A stretch of DNA of 64,000 nt, taken from Sphingobium sp. C100 (GTDB lineage: Bacteria > Pseudomonadota > Alphaproteobacteria > Sphingomonadales > Sphingomonadaceae). Each line of letters begins with the position of its first letter. Position 1 is the first letter of the stretch. Below are positions 26,328 through 35,190 of the stretch, in pieces. The notes under the pieces were generated by a model. That model saw only the letters and a program-made list of their open reading frames with translations. It did not search any database and was not told the origin of the DNA. Position numbers and translations under genes: made by a program. Location of the stretch: positions 1-64,000 of the forward strand of contig NZ_AYOY01000143.1 in the NCBI RefSeq assembly GCF_000508185.1, written 5' to 3'.

Positions 26328-27254
26328 ATGACAGCACTCACAACCGCTTACATGACCGAAAATTGTGAGCGCCATATTTCCAATCCGACCATTCCGAAGT
26401 GGAATCAAAGCTACTATTTCAACTTCTATGACCGGAAGGCTAAGCTGGGTGGGTTCATCCGGTTCGGGTTGATGGAGAATGTTGGCGAAACCAATGGCTT
26501 CGCTATCTTCTTCATGGACGGCAGGCCGCTGTTCACCCGCGTCAACATGCACCTTCCCTACACTTCTGATCGTCCCGATGGCGGGGTGACCGTGGCGGGG
26601 GTGCATCTTGAGGCTGTGCGACCTTTGCAGACATGCCGGATCACGATCGATACCGAGGATTTCGGGGTCGACCTGAGCTGGGATCAACGCTTTCCAATGG
26701 GCGACAGCATCGTTCCGGGCAACAAGGACGATGCGATCGCTCGCGAGCTGGCCTACATCCATCTGGAGGGCGCCTGCGATGTCACCGGCACCGTGCGCCT
26801 GCGTACCGGGCAGACCATCACCATCGACGACGCAGGCTTTCGCGATGTGAGCTGCGGGCCGCGCAACTGGGCGGGAGTGCAGCATTATCGGCTGGCATGG
26901 CCGATCTTCGACAACGGGATGTCCTGCGTCGCGGTCCACGCGATCACCGAACAGGGCGAGGGCTATCAGAAGATTCTGCACGACGGGAAGCGGTGGCATC
27001 ATATTGGTCGGGTCGAGGAAGTCATCGACTATGAAGCAGACGAGATGGGCTTTCGCCATGTCCATTGGAAGGTCTGGGACGAGGATGATCGGCTGTGGGA
27101 GTTTACCGGCAAGCCCTTGTTCCGCTGGCAATTCCCCTTCGACAGTTTCGTGATGGTCGAACAGATGATGGAATATCGTCTGAGTGACGGAACGATTGGC
27201 TATGGCATGGGGGAAGCAGGATTCCGCTTTCCCTGGGAAGGCAATGGCAATTGA
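26328..27254 (+). CDS. Lipocalin-like protein of unknown function, cassette copy 1 (DUF7064/7065-like)
   Basis: A 308-residue soluble protein with no signal peptide. It is rich in beta strands and resembles the AttH/CrtC lipocalin-fold group often annotated DUF7064/DUF7065; this match is from memory. The most conserved block is RDVSCGPRNW...QHY (about residues 180-195), shared with the copy at 28995 (RDHSWGPRVW...QHY). GGAGAGGA precedes the ATG at 26328. It is the first gene of a three-gene cassette that is repeated directly downstream. A hydratase or ligand-binding role is possible from the CrtC relation; function is not established. Confidence 0.7.
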   Translation: MTALTTAYMTENCERHISNPTIPKWNQSYYFNFYDRKAKLGGFIRFGLMENVGETNGFAIFFMDGRPLFTRVNMHLPYTSDRPDGGVTVAGVHLEAVRPLQTCRITIDTEDFGVDLSWDQRFPMGDSIVPGNKDDAIARELAYIHLEGACDVTGTVRLRTGQTITIDDAGFRDVSCGPRNWAGVQHYRLAWPIFDNGMSCVAVHAITEQGEGYQKILHDGKRWHHIGRVEEVIDYEADEMGFRHVHWKVWDEDDRLWEFTGKPLFRWQFPFDSFVMVEQMMEYRLSDGTIGYGMGEAGFRFPWEGNGN

Positions 27255-28437
27255 CATGAGCGAGATCGGGGAGGCGCCGCCGGTCGACAGGGTCGATATC
27301 TGGAACCGGGAAGACATGGAGCCGCGCATCCGGGAGATACTCGACCGGACCGTGCGGGACCGGGTGAAGGGCCCCTATGCGGCGAAGACCGATATGGAGG
27401 TCGTCGCCATGCTGGAACGTTATTTCGCCAGGACCGAAGGGTTGGAATCGATCAGGATTTCCGGCGTATCGCGGATGGCCGGCGGCGCTTCGAAGGAACA
27501 ATTCGCCTTCACCTTGCAGCATGAAGGCGATCCGGCGGGCGAGCGGCTGGTACTGCGCATGGACCCGCTGGAGGCGATTTCGCAGACCTGCCGCGGTCGC
27601 GAGGCGCAAGTGCATATCGCTTTTGCCGACATATTGCCGGTCGCTCCGGTCCGCAGCATCGACGCTGACGGCGAGATATTGGGCCAGCCGGCCATCATCC
27701 TGGGTTTCGTCAACGGGGTTACCGAACCCAGCGAAGGCAAGGGGCATGGCGTATCGGGCATCGGCACCCGCTATGATGATTGGGCGGCCAAGCTGGCGCC
27801 GCAATTTGTCGATACGCTGGCTCAAGTGCATCGGTTCGACTGGCGCTCCGCCGACCTGTCCTATTTTGCGGCGCCCGAAGCGGGAACGCGCCAAGCCCCG
27901 ATATGGCAGGTCAACTGGTGGTCGCAGGTCTGGTGGGATGGCGTCGTCCAGCCGGTCGCGATGGTCACCTATGCCGAACGCTGGCTGCGGGAGAATGCGC
28001 CGGTCTGCGATGCGCCGGTGATGTGCCACAGCGATTTGCGACTGGGTAATTTCATGTTCGAGGAGCCGAGCGGTAAATTCACCGCCGTTCTGGATTGGGA
28101 ATTGGCGCATATCGGCGACTTTCACGAAGATATTGCATGGGCCATCCAGCGCCTGTTCGGTACTTGGACGGACGATGGCACCTTCCTAGTGTGCGGGCTG
28201 ATAGCACGGGATGAATTTCTGAGCGCCTATGAGGTCGCGTCGGGCAACCAAATCGATCCGGTCAAGCTGCATTATTATGAGGTGCTCAACGCCTATAAAT
28301 GCGCGGTCATCGACCTGGGGCAGGCAATGCGCGCCGCGACCGAAAGCAATAATCACCAGGATATCATCCTCACCTGGCTCGGCTCCGCCGGCGCCGTGTT
28401 CCTGGAGCAACTCGTCATGCTCATTCGGAAGGCCTGA
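27244..28437 (+). CDS. APH-family phosphotransferase, cassette copy 1
   Basis: A 397-residue kinase-fold protein. HSDLRLGN (catalytic loop, Asp) and LDWELAHIGD (metal-binding Asp) are the aminoglycoside-phosphotransferase signatures. Homologues of this length occur beside acyl-CoA dehydrogenases; in human ACAD10/ACAD11 a related kinase domain acts with the dehydrogenase domain on hydroxyacyl-CoA, so phosphorylation of a hydroxy-acyl intermediate is a reasonable inference. The start is uncertain between ATG 27244, overlapping the previous gene by 11 bases, and ATG 27256. Long blocks are identical to the copy at 29939, including IWQVNWWSQVWWD. Confidence 0.8.
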   Translation: MAIDMSEIGEAPPVDRVDIWNREDMEPRIREILDRTVRDRVKGPYAAKTDMEVVAMLERYFARTEGLESIRISGVSRMAGGASKEQFAFTLQHEGDPAGERLVLRMDPLEAISQTCRGREAQVHIAFADILPVAPVRSIDADGEILGQPAIILGFVNGVTEPSEGKGHGVSGIGTRYDDWAAKLAPQFVDTLAQVHRFDWRSADLSYFAAPEAGTRQAPIWQVNWWSQVWWDGVVQPVAMVTYAERWLRENAPVCDAPVMCHSDLRLGNFMFEEPSGKFTAVLDWELAHIGDFHEDIAWAIQRLFGTWTDDGTFLVCGLIARDEFLSAYEVASGNQIDPVKLHYYEVLNAYKCAVIDLGQAMRAATESNNHQDIILTWLGSAGAVFLEQLVMLIRKA

Positions 28438-28440
28438 TCC

Positions 28441-28953
28441 ATGCTGCCTGATATCGATTTGCGCATCGCGAACATGATCAAGGCGCTGGAGCAGGTGATC
28501 CTCCCGGCCTTGCCGCGCGACCAGCGCCTTGCCCGCGATCAAGCGATGCTGGTGGCGGGCCATTTGCGCATGATCGGCGAGCAATGGAAGTCCGCGCTCC
28601 GATATGAACAGGTGGCGCTGGACGACCTTCAAGGGTTGGCGCGGGATCTGCTGCCGGGCGCGCCGGCTTTTCTGGCGGACGATCTGGCGGCGGCGCTGGC
28701 GATGGCAGAGGCATGCGATCGTGCCAGCGTGACCGCGATCGAGCAGGCCAACATCGCCATTGGCCATGCCGTCGACGCGGTTATCCTGGGCGGCAGCGAT
28801 CATGCGCCGATGCCGTCGGCAGCGGTCGACAGGCTGCTCGACTATGCGTTGCGCCATGCCCGGCGGGAACGAAGCTGGTTCAAAGCCAATAGGCTCGATC
28901 CAGACCAAAATGACTTGCCTGACCTGGTGACGATGCTGGCGGAAACGAACTGA
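28441..28953 (+). CDS. Small helical protein, cassette copy 1 (possibly DUF6285)
   Basis: A 170-residue protein, probably all helical, with no signal peptide or membrane segment. It starts MLPDIDLRIANMIKALEQV. The first 50 residues are largely shared with the copy at 31114; the later part diverges. It starts three bases after the kinase stop, so the two are surely co-translated and may form a complex. Small proteins next to APH-type kinases are often annotated DUF6285; I cannot confirm that match here. No catalytic motif is visible. Confidence 0.75.
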   Translation: MLPDIDLRIANMIKALEQVILPALPRDQRLARDQAMLVAGHLRMIGEQWKSALRYEQVALDDLQGLARDLLPGAPAFLADDLAAALAMAEACDRASVTAIEQANIAIGHAVDAVILGGSDHAPMPSAAVDRLLDYALRHARRERSWFKANRLDPDQNDLPDLVTMLAETN

Positions 28954-28994
28954 CGCGCCCGTCAACGAAAATATAAGAGAAGGAGAAGCCGAAG

Positions 28995-29924
28995 ATGCCT
29001 GAGACCAACGATCAGTTCGCCGACTATCCTGTAGCAAATGCCTATCGCCATAAGTTGGCGGAAGATGGCCGGGAATCCGCGACCCACCAGTTCGTCCTGC
29101 CGCAATATGGCATTGCCGGCTTCTATTATCCCACCGTGCGCGCCAACGGTCATGCCAAGGGCCGCCTCCACCTCTTTGGTCCGGGGCTGAGCGCGCCGAT
29201 CGAGGAAGAAGTCGAGCAGATGGTGTCGGAGGACATGGATTTTGACGATTGGCGCTTCGGCCCTCTGCTGATGGCCGTGCGCGAACCGTTCAAGACCATC
29301 GACCTAGGCTGGGTCGGCGATCGCATCCAGTTCGAAGGGCAATGGAGCGCGATCCATCCGCCCTATGCCTTCAGCATGCATCCCAAGGGCAATCCGCCCT
29401 ATTATGGCGACGATCGCACCGAGCAGCATGGCGTCATCAAGGGCAATCTGCGCATCGACGGAAAGGATTTCGCGCTCAACGACTTCATGATTCGGGATCA
29501 TAGCTGGGGGCCGCGCGTCTGGGGGCTCAACCAACATTATAAATGGTTTCACGCGACCACCGCGAGCGTGTCGGTGCATTTTTTCGAAATGATGTCGTTC
29601 GGCAAGGTCGAAATGCGCGGATATCTGTTCAAGGACGGTGTCATGCAGCACGTTCAGAGCATCGACTATGACATCGATTATGACGAGGACATGATGCAGG
29701 AACGCTTCCGCGTCACCGTCACCGATACAGACGGGCGATCGGTGTTTGTCGATTGCCGGGCATTTGCAAAATATCAGCTCGACCTGGACCCGATCGTCCT
29801 GCTGAACGAAGCCGTGGTCACGGCGATGATCGACGGTGAGCAGGGCACCGGCTGGTGCGAATTTTGTTGGAACCGCGACTATCTCGCATTCGCCAAGCCT
29901 TATGTCCGGCGCTTCGCCTGGTGA
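28995..29924 (+). CDS. Lipocalin-like protein of unknown function, cassette copy 2 (DUF7064/7065-like)
   Basis: A 309-residue protein related to the one at 26328 but much diverged. RDHSWGPRVWGLNQHY is the shared core. GAGAAGGAGAAG precedes the ATG. The N-terminal half (FVLPQYGIAGFYYPTVRANG...) differs more than the C-terminal half, suggesting a changed ligand. The kinase gene begins 14 bases after its stop. As with copy 1, there is no membrane signal and the function is unknown. Confidence 0.7.
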   Translation: MPETNDQFADYPVANAYRHKLAEDGRESATHQFVLPQYGIAGFYYPTVRANGHAKGRLHLFGPGLSAPIEEEVEQMVSEDMDFDDWRFGPLLMAVREPFKTIDLGWVGDRIQFEGQWSAIHPPYAFSMHPKGNPPYYGDDRTEQHGVIKGNLRIDGKDFALNDFMIRDHSWGPRVWGLNQHYKWFHATTASVSVHFFEMMSFGKVEMRGYLFKDGVMQHVQSIDYDIDYDEDMMQERFRVTVTDTDGRSVFVDCRAFAKYQLDLDPIVLLNEAVVTAMIDGEQGTGWCEFCWNRDYLAFAKPYVRRFAW

Positions 29925-29938
29925 TGGAGGATGTCGCC

Positions 29939-31111
29939 ATGCCGATGGCGCCTGCCAGCCGCGGAGATGTGGACGTCTGGGACCGGTCCGAGATGGAACC
30001 GCGCATCCGTCATATATTGGAACGGACCGTCCGGTTACGCGATACCGGACCCTATCGGCCCAAATCCGACGCCGAGGTTATGGCGATGCTCTCCACATTC
30101 TTCGCGGCCAAGGGGTTGGAAGAGTTTTCGATTTCCGACGTCGAGCGCATGTCGGGCGGCGCATCGAAGGAGCAGTTCGCCTTCACGCTGAACCATCGGG
30201 AAGACCAGCAGGGCGAACGGCTGGTCTTGCGGATGGACCCGTTGGAGGCCATCGCCCAGACTTGCCGCGGGCGGGAAGGGGAAATCCAGTCCATCATGGG
30301 AAACCACATGCCGGTCGCGCCGGTGCGATGGTTCGATGCCGATGGCGATTTGTTGGGCCAGCCGGCGGTCATATTGGGCTTCGTGCGGGGTGTGACGCAG
30401 CCGAGCGAGGGCGGAAGCGCCGGCGTTTCGGGCATGGGCGGGCGGCTTGGCAGCCTGATCGACCGGCTGGCGCCGCAATATATCGACGCGCTAGCCGTCA
30501 CCCATCGGTTCGACTGGTCGCGCGCGCATCTGCGCTTTTTCGATGCCCCCCGCGCGCAGAGCAATCAGGCTGCGATCTGGCAGGTCAACTGGTGGTCGCA
30601 GGTCTGGTGGGATTGCCTGGTCGAACCCGTACCGGTCGTGGCGCTGGCCGAACGCTGGCTGCGCGAGAATGCACCTGTCTGTGACCGGCCGATGCTGGTG
30701 CATGGCGACTTGCGCATGGGCAATTTCATGTTCGAAGAACCGAGCGGGAAATTCACCGCCGTCCTCGACTGGGAACTCGCCCATATCGGCGATTTTCATG
30801 AGGATATCGCCTGGACCATGCAGAAACTGTTCGGGGCATGGGGCGACGACGGCATTTTCCTGGTCAGCGGACTTTTGCCGCGCGACGACTTCATTACCCA
30901 ATATGAGGCGGCTTCGGGCAACAGGATCGATCCTGTCAGGCTGCATTATTATGAGGTGCTCAACGCCTATAAATGTGCGGTGATGGATTTGGGGCAGGCC
31001 ATGCGCGCTGCGACGGCCAGCAACAATCATCAGGAAGTGGTGCTGACCTGGCTCGGTTCGGCGGGTGCCGTTTTCCTGAACTATATCGTCCAACTTATCC
31101 GGAAGGGCTGA
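29939..31111 (+). CDS. APH-family phosphotransferase, cassette copy 2
   Basis: A 390-residue kinase-fold protein very similar to the one at 27244. HGDLRMGN is the canonical catalytic loop (copy 1 has HSDL, with Ser for Gly). LDWELAHIGD follows. The start is ATG 29939, because GGAGG lies eight bases upstream; an ATG at 29924 that overlaps the previous stop is possible. The near-identical blocks with copy 1 show a fairly recent duplication or strong constraint on the catalytic core. Confidence 0.82.
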   Translation: MPMAPASRGDVDVWDRSEMEPRIRHILERTVRLRDTGPYRPKSDAEVMAMLSTFFAAKGLEEFSISDVERMSGGASKEQFAFTLNHREDQQGERLVLRMDPLEAIAQTCRGREGEIQSIMGNHMPVAPVRWFDADGDLLGQPAVILGFVRGVTQPSEGGSAGVSGMGGRLGSLIDRLAPQYIDALAVTHRFDWSRAHLRFFDAPRAQSNQAAIWQVNWWSQVWWDCLVEPVPVVALAERWLRENAPVCDRPMLVHGDLRMGNFMFEEPSGKFTAVLDWELAHIGDFHEDIAWTMQKLFGAWGDDGIFLVSGLLPRDDFITQYEAASGNRIDPVRLHYYEVLNAYKCAVMDLGQAMRAATASNNHQEVVLTWLGSAGAVFLNYIVQLIRKG

Positions 31112-31113
31112 CC

Positions 31114-31620
31114 ATGCTGCCGAGTATCGATCTGCGCATCGCGAACATCGTCAAGGCGCTGGAACAGGTGGTGCTGCCCGCACTGACCGCGCGCGAGCGG
31201 CTCGCCAAGGATCAGGTCAATCTGTGCATTGGCCATTTGCAGATGATCGCGCAACAGTGGCGATGGGCGGCGGCGTTCGAGGCGGGTTCCTTTCATGCCA
31301 TGATCGCGCTGGCCGAAGAGATGCAGCCCTCGGTCGATGCCAGCTATGCCGAGGAACTGGGCCAGGCGATCGCAACGGCAAAGGCCGTGGAAGGGCATGA
31401 TCTGGCGGCGGTGGAACATGCCATCGTCGCGCTGGGCGGCCTGATCGACCGCATCATCCTGGGCGAGGACGGGCAGGTGGCGCTGGCGCCTGCCATATGG
31501 GAGGCGGTGCTGAGCTATGGCGAAAAACAGTCACTGCGCGAACGAACCTGGTTTGCGGCCACGGGCCTCGACCCCGATCGCAAGGAATTGCCCAGCATCG
31601 CGGAGGTGATGGCCGGGTGA
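31114..31620 (+). CDS. Small helical protein, cassette copy 2 (possibly DUF6285)
   Basis: A 168-residue protein starting MLPSIDLRIANIVKALEQV, two bases after the kinase stop. It matches copy 1 (28441) closely over the first 50 residues and again near the C-terminus (RERTWFAATGLDPDRKELP against RERSWFKANRLDPDQNDLP). Its stop overlaps the GTG start of the MmgE/PrpD gene (GTGA). It is probably a partner of the kinase. Confidence 0.75.
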   Translation: MLPSIDLRIANIVKALEQVVLPALTARERLAKDQVNLCIGHLQMIAQQWRWAAAFEAGSFHAMIALAEEMQPSVDASYAEELGQAIATAKAVEGHDLAAVEHAIVALGGLIDRIILGEDGQVALAPAIWEAVLSYGEKQSLRERTWFAATGLDPDRKELPSIAEVMAG

Positions 31621-33032
31621 AGCACGACAATCCCGTCCTGCCCGAGCATGATCCCGCCGGTGCGCTGGCACGCATGGTCGCGGGCACGCGATACGAAGAT
31701 CTGCCCGCCGGCGTAATCGACCTTGCCAAACGGGCAATTATGGACACGCTGGTCGTGACGATCGCTGGTTCGGGGTGGGAAGTCAGCCCCGCCATCGCCG
31801 ATCAGGTGGCGGAGTGGGGCGGGGCGCCGCAGGCGAGCGTACTGGTCCATGGACACAAGGTGCCCGCACCCATGGCCGCCTTCGCCAACGGGGTGATGGC
31901 CCGCGCGATCGACATGGGCGATGTGCATGAGACGGGCGGTCACATCACCGAATGGAATGTGCCAGCCATGTTGTCCGTGCTGGGCATCGCCGACGGCCCG
32001 GTCAGCGGCCGGGATTTCCTGACCGCTTATGTCACTGGCGGGGAAGTGGGCGTGCGCGCCAGCGCGGCGCTAAACCTGGTGCGCTATCACACGACCTGGG
32101 GGATGCCGGGTGAATGGAACGGGCCGCTCTGCGCCACCGCATCGGTGGCGCGCATATTGGGCCTCGACGCCGACGAGATATGGAATGCGATGGGCATGGC
32201 CTACACCGTCCATGGCATGTCGGAATATAATAAATATTCCGAAGGCACGCAGATGGCCCGCGTGCAGCACAGTTTTGCCGGGGATACGGCGGTCAAGGCG
32301 GCGCTGCTGACGCGGCGCGGCGTAACGGCGCCGCGCGGCATATTCCAGGGCATACCCAGTGGCATATTGCGGCATATCGCGTGGAACGACGTGCGACCCG
32401 AATTGCTGACCGACGATCTGGGCACTCGCTGGCAACTGGCGGAAGGGCTGTCAATGAAGCCCTATTCGGCGTGTAAATTCACCCACAGCTTCATCGCCAG
32501 CACCATCGCCATCATGCAGGGCGAAGGGCTGGACTGGCGCGCCATCGACCGGATCGACTGCATCGGCAGCAACAGCGCGCGGATGACATTCGAACCAGCG
32601 GCGGCGAAATGGAATCCACGCAGCGTTCCCGAAGCGATGTTCAGCGCGCCCTATACGATCGCGACAGCGGCGATCACGGGCGGTTTTTTCCTGCAGGATC
32701 TGCATGTCGACCGGATCATGGATGAGGAGCGGCGCGCATTGATGCAGCGCGTCCACATCTCGGCCGATCCCGACCATATCGACCAGTTTGAGGGCTTTCC
32801 CGTTGCCATCACGATGATGGACGGGCGCCGCTTCACCCATGTCACTCCTTATGTGAAGGGCCATAGCCGCAATCCCATGGACTGGAGCGATTTGGCCGAC
32901 AAGCTGCGCCGATGCGCCCCGTTCGCCGCAGTCGCGCTGTCGCAGGCGAAGCTCGACCGGCTGGTCGCGCTATGCCGCGACATGGAAGAGGTGGAGGATA
33001 TGCGCGACGTCCTCGACCTCATGACCGCCTGA
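31617..33032 (+). CDS. MmgE/PrpD family protein
   Basis: A 471-residue member of the family of 2-methylcitrate dehydratase (PrpD) and cis-aconitate decarboxylase. The start is GTG at 31617, overlapping the previous stop as GTGA; the protein then begins ALARMVAGTRYEDLPAGVIDLAKRAIMDTL, the usual family N-terminus. GHITEWNVPAML and the later KPYSACKFTHSFI (active-site Lys/His region) are present. No methylcitrate synthase or lyase adjoins it, so it probably dehydrates or decarboxylates a pathway-specific hydroxy acid. Confidence 0.85.
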   Translation: MKHDNPVLPEHDPAGALARMVAGTRYEDLPAGVIDLAKRAIMDTLVVTIAGSGWEVSPAIADQVAEWGGAPQASVLVHGHKVPAPMAAFANGVMARAIDMGDVHETGGHITEWNVPAMLSVLGIADGPVSGRDFLTAYVTGGEVGVRASAALNLVRYHTTWGMPGEWNGPLCATASVARILGLDADEIWNAMGMAYTVHGMSEYNKYSEGTQMARVQHSFAGDTAVKAALLTRRGVTAPRGIFQGIPSGILRHIAWNDVRPELLTDDLGTRWQLAEGLSMKPYSACKFTHSFIASTIAIMQGEGLDWRAIDRIDCIGSNSARMTFEPAAAKWNPRSVPEAMFSAPYTIATAAITGGFFLQDLHVDRIMDEERRALMQRVHISADPDHIDQFEGFPVAITMMDGRRFTHVTPYVKGHSRNPMDWSDLADKLRRCAPFAAVALSQAKLDRLVALCRDMEEVEDMRDVLDLMTA

Positions 33033-33065
33033 CAATCCACTTCTTTCGCAACATTGGAGAACATC

Positions 33066-34160
33066 ATGAAGGCCGCCATTCTCAACAGCCTCGACGGCAC
33101 GTTCCAGATCGAGGAGATCGACATTGACGCGCCGCGCGGCCGCGAGGTGTTGGTCGAGGTGAAGGCATCGGGCCTGTGCCATTCCGATCTTCATTTCGCC
33201 GAACAGGATTTCGGCGTGCCGCTACCCGCCGTTCTGGGGCATGAACTGGCGGGTGTCGTCCTGGCGATCGGCCCGGAAGTGCGCGAGTTCGTCGTGGGCG
33301 ACCATGTCGTGGGTTCGCTGATCCAGTTTTGCGGCCATTGCCGCGCCTGCATCGGCGGCCGGACCTATCAATGCACCCATCCCGAAGAAACGCTGCGCGA
33401 CGATCCCCAGCATGAGCATCGTCTGACCCGCAATGGCGAAGGAGTCGCCCAGGTTTTCGGGACCGGAGCCTTTGCGGAACGCGCGCTGGTGCATGAAAAC
33501 CAGCTTGCCAAAGTGCCCAAGGAATTGCCCTTCGCTCAGGCATCGCTGCTGGGGTGCGGAACGATCACGGGCGCCGGCGCGGCGATCAACACGGCGTTGG
33601 TGCGGCCGGGCGACACGGTTGCGGTGATCGGCATCGGCGGGGTCGGGCTGAACGTGATTTCCGGCGCACAACTGGCGGGCGCGGCGCGGATCGTCGCGAT
33701 CGACATGCAGCCGAAGAAAGAAGAGTTGGCGCGCAAGTTCGGCGCAACCGACTTCATCGATGCATCTGCAGGCGACAGCGTGGCCGCGGTTCAGGCGCTG
33801 ATCGAAGGGGGCGTCGATCACGCATTCGAGGTAGTGGGTATCAAGGCGACGTCGGAACAGGCGATCAAGATGGTGCGCAAGGGTGGCGGCGCCTATCTGA
33901 TCGGGGTCCATTCACCGGCCGAGACGATCGACGTCAATGTTACGATCGACCTGCTGACCAATCAGGTCGACCTGCGCGGCGTCTATATGGGATCGTCCAA
34001 CATCAAACATGACATCCCGATGTATGCCCGGCTGTATCTGGAGGGTAAGCTCAATCTGGACGATCTGATTTCCCGCGAGATCAATCTGGCCGACATCAAC
34101 GACGCCTATAAGGAATTGAAGGGCGGAGCGATCGCGCGCAGCGTCATCACGTCCTTCTAG
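33066..34160 (+). CDS. Zinc-dependent alcohol dehydrogenase (MDR family)
   Basis: A 364-residue medium-chain dehydrogenase. The catalytic zinc ligands are near C38 (GLCHSDLHF) and H59-E60 (GHE). The structural zinc loop has four cysteines, C89, C92, C95 and C103. GIGGVGLNVISGA is the NAD-binding fold. GGAG lies six bases before the ATG at 33066; an ATG four codons earlier is possible. It ends the plus-strand run starting at 24778 and is convergent with the SDR at 34226. It oxidises an alcohol or hydroxy-CoA intermediate. Confidence 0.9.
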   Translation: MKAAILNSLDGTFQIEEIDIDAPRGREVLVEVKASGLCHSDLHFAEQDFGVPLPAVLGHELAGVVLAIGPEVREFVVGDHVVGSLIQFCGHCRACIGGRTYQCTHPEETLRDDPQHEHRLTRNGEGVAQVFGTGAFAERALVHENQLAKVPKELPFAQASLLGCGTITGAGAAINTALVRPGDTVAVIGIGGVGLNVISGAQLAGAARIVAIDMQPKKEELARKFGATDFIDASAGDSVAAVQALIEGGVDHAFEVVGIKATSEQAIKMVRKGGGAYLIGVHSPAETIDVNVTIDLLTNQVDLRGVYMGSSNIKHDIPMYARLYLEGKLNLDDLISREINLADINDAYKELKGGAIARSVITSF

Positions 34161-34225
34161 GAGCGTTTAGATCACGGTGACGCCATGGTGGGCGCGCCCA
34201 GCCGGGGAAGAAGGGCCAAGGGCTA

Positions 34226-35182
34226 TCATTCCGCGGCTGGGGCGCCGAACAGTTTTGGGATCAGGAGCAACTCGTCCAGCGTGCTGCGTGGGTCGAGCGC
34301 TCCGTCGAGCGACCGGAGCGTATCGAGATTGTCGCGCAGATCCTCCGGTCCATGGTCGGGATTAAAATAGCCTTCGCCGACAACGAAACCGACACGTGCG
34401 ACCTTGCCGGACGAGACGCTGAAGATGTCGCCATTCAGCATGGTCGAACGATGGGCGAGCCACAGCACTGTGGGCGAGACGATAGCGGGTGGTCCCATCG
34501 GCACCTTGCCCGCGCGAATGTCCGCCTGCCAGTCATCGCCACCGGCATCGGCCCCGCCAAAAAAGGCGTCGCGGTTCATGCGAGTGACCGCCATCGGTGC
34601 AATCGCGTTGACGGTGATGCCGCTATCGCCCACCTCGTTCGCCAGCGCTTTGGTGAAACCTGCAACGCCCAGCTTCGCCGCGCCATAATGGACCAGTTGC
34701 TCGTTACCCGCGAAACCCGCATTCGACGTCGTGTTGACGATTCGGCCATGGCGCCGGGAGACGAAATGCGGCCAGACCGCCTTCGACATCTGGAAGGTGC
34801 CGTCCAGGGTCACGGCGATCATCCGCCGCCAGCTTTCCTCGCTGATATGCTCCAGCGTCGCGAAATCGATGATGCCGGCATTATTGACCAATATGCTGAC
34901 CGTGCCGAATGTATCGAGTGCGGTCTGAACGACGGCGGCGGCGCCCTCCGCCGTCGTCACGCTATGGCCGTCCGCGACGGCCCGGCCACCGGCGGCGACG
35001 ATCTCATCCACGACCGCCTGCGCGACCTGGGTTGATCCGCCCAGGCCGTCAGGTTCGACGCCGATATCGTTGACCACGACCGCCGCACCGCGAGTCGCGA
35101 AGGCCAGCGCATGTTCGCGGCCGAGGCCACGACCGGCACCGGTGATGATGACGACATCGTCATCGAAGCGCATCTGGCTCAT
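34226..35182 (-). CDS. SDR, 17-beta-HSD4/multifunctional-enzyme-like 3-hydroxyacyl-CoA dehydrogenase
   Basis: A 318-residue SDR. TGAGRGLGREHALAFA and VVNDIGVEPDG resemble the dehydrogenase domain of peroxisomal multifunctional enzyme type 2 (HSD17B4), which acts on 3-hydroxyacyl-CoA. NTTSNAGFAGNEQLVHYGAAK has the catalytic Ser-Tyr-Lys. The start at 35182 gives a short leader (MSQMRFDDD). It is the last gene of a five-gene minus-strand unit and lies eight bases after a thiolase, matching steps three and four of beta-oxidation. Confidence 0.85.
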   Translation of the reverse strand: MSQMRFDDDVVIITGAGRGLGREHALAFATRGAAVVVNDIGVEPDGLGGSTQVAQAVVDEIVAAGGRAVADGHSVTTAEGAAAVVQTALDTFGTVSILVNNAGIIDFATLEHISEESWRRMIAVTLDGTFQMSKAVWPHFVSRRHGRIVNTTSNAGFAGNEQLVHYGAAKLGVAGFTKALANEVGDSGITVNAIAPMAVTRMNRDAFFGGADAGGDDWQADIRAGKVPMGPPAIVSPTVLWLAHRSTMLNGDIFSVSSGKVARVGFVVGEGYFNPDHGPEDLRDNLDTLRSLDGALDPRSTLDELLLIPKLFGAPAAE

Positions 35183-35190
35183 ATGCTGCC

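Larger units (their letters stand above)
26328..31620 (+). repeat. Tandem duplication of a three-gene cassette
   Basis: Two head-to-tail copies (26328-28953 and 28995-31620), each 2,626 bp from first start to last stop, with the order lipocalin-like, kinase, small helical protein. The kinase and the small protein's N-terminus are best conserved; the lipocalin-like gene is most diverged. This suggests neofunctionalisation for two related substrates. Confidence 0.8.

Noticed and set aside
34189-34200. Perfect 12-bp palindrome TGGGCGCGCCCA between convergent genes
   Set aside because: It has no loop and no T-run, so it is not a good terminator, and it is too GC-rich and isolated to claim as an operator.
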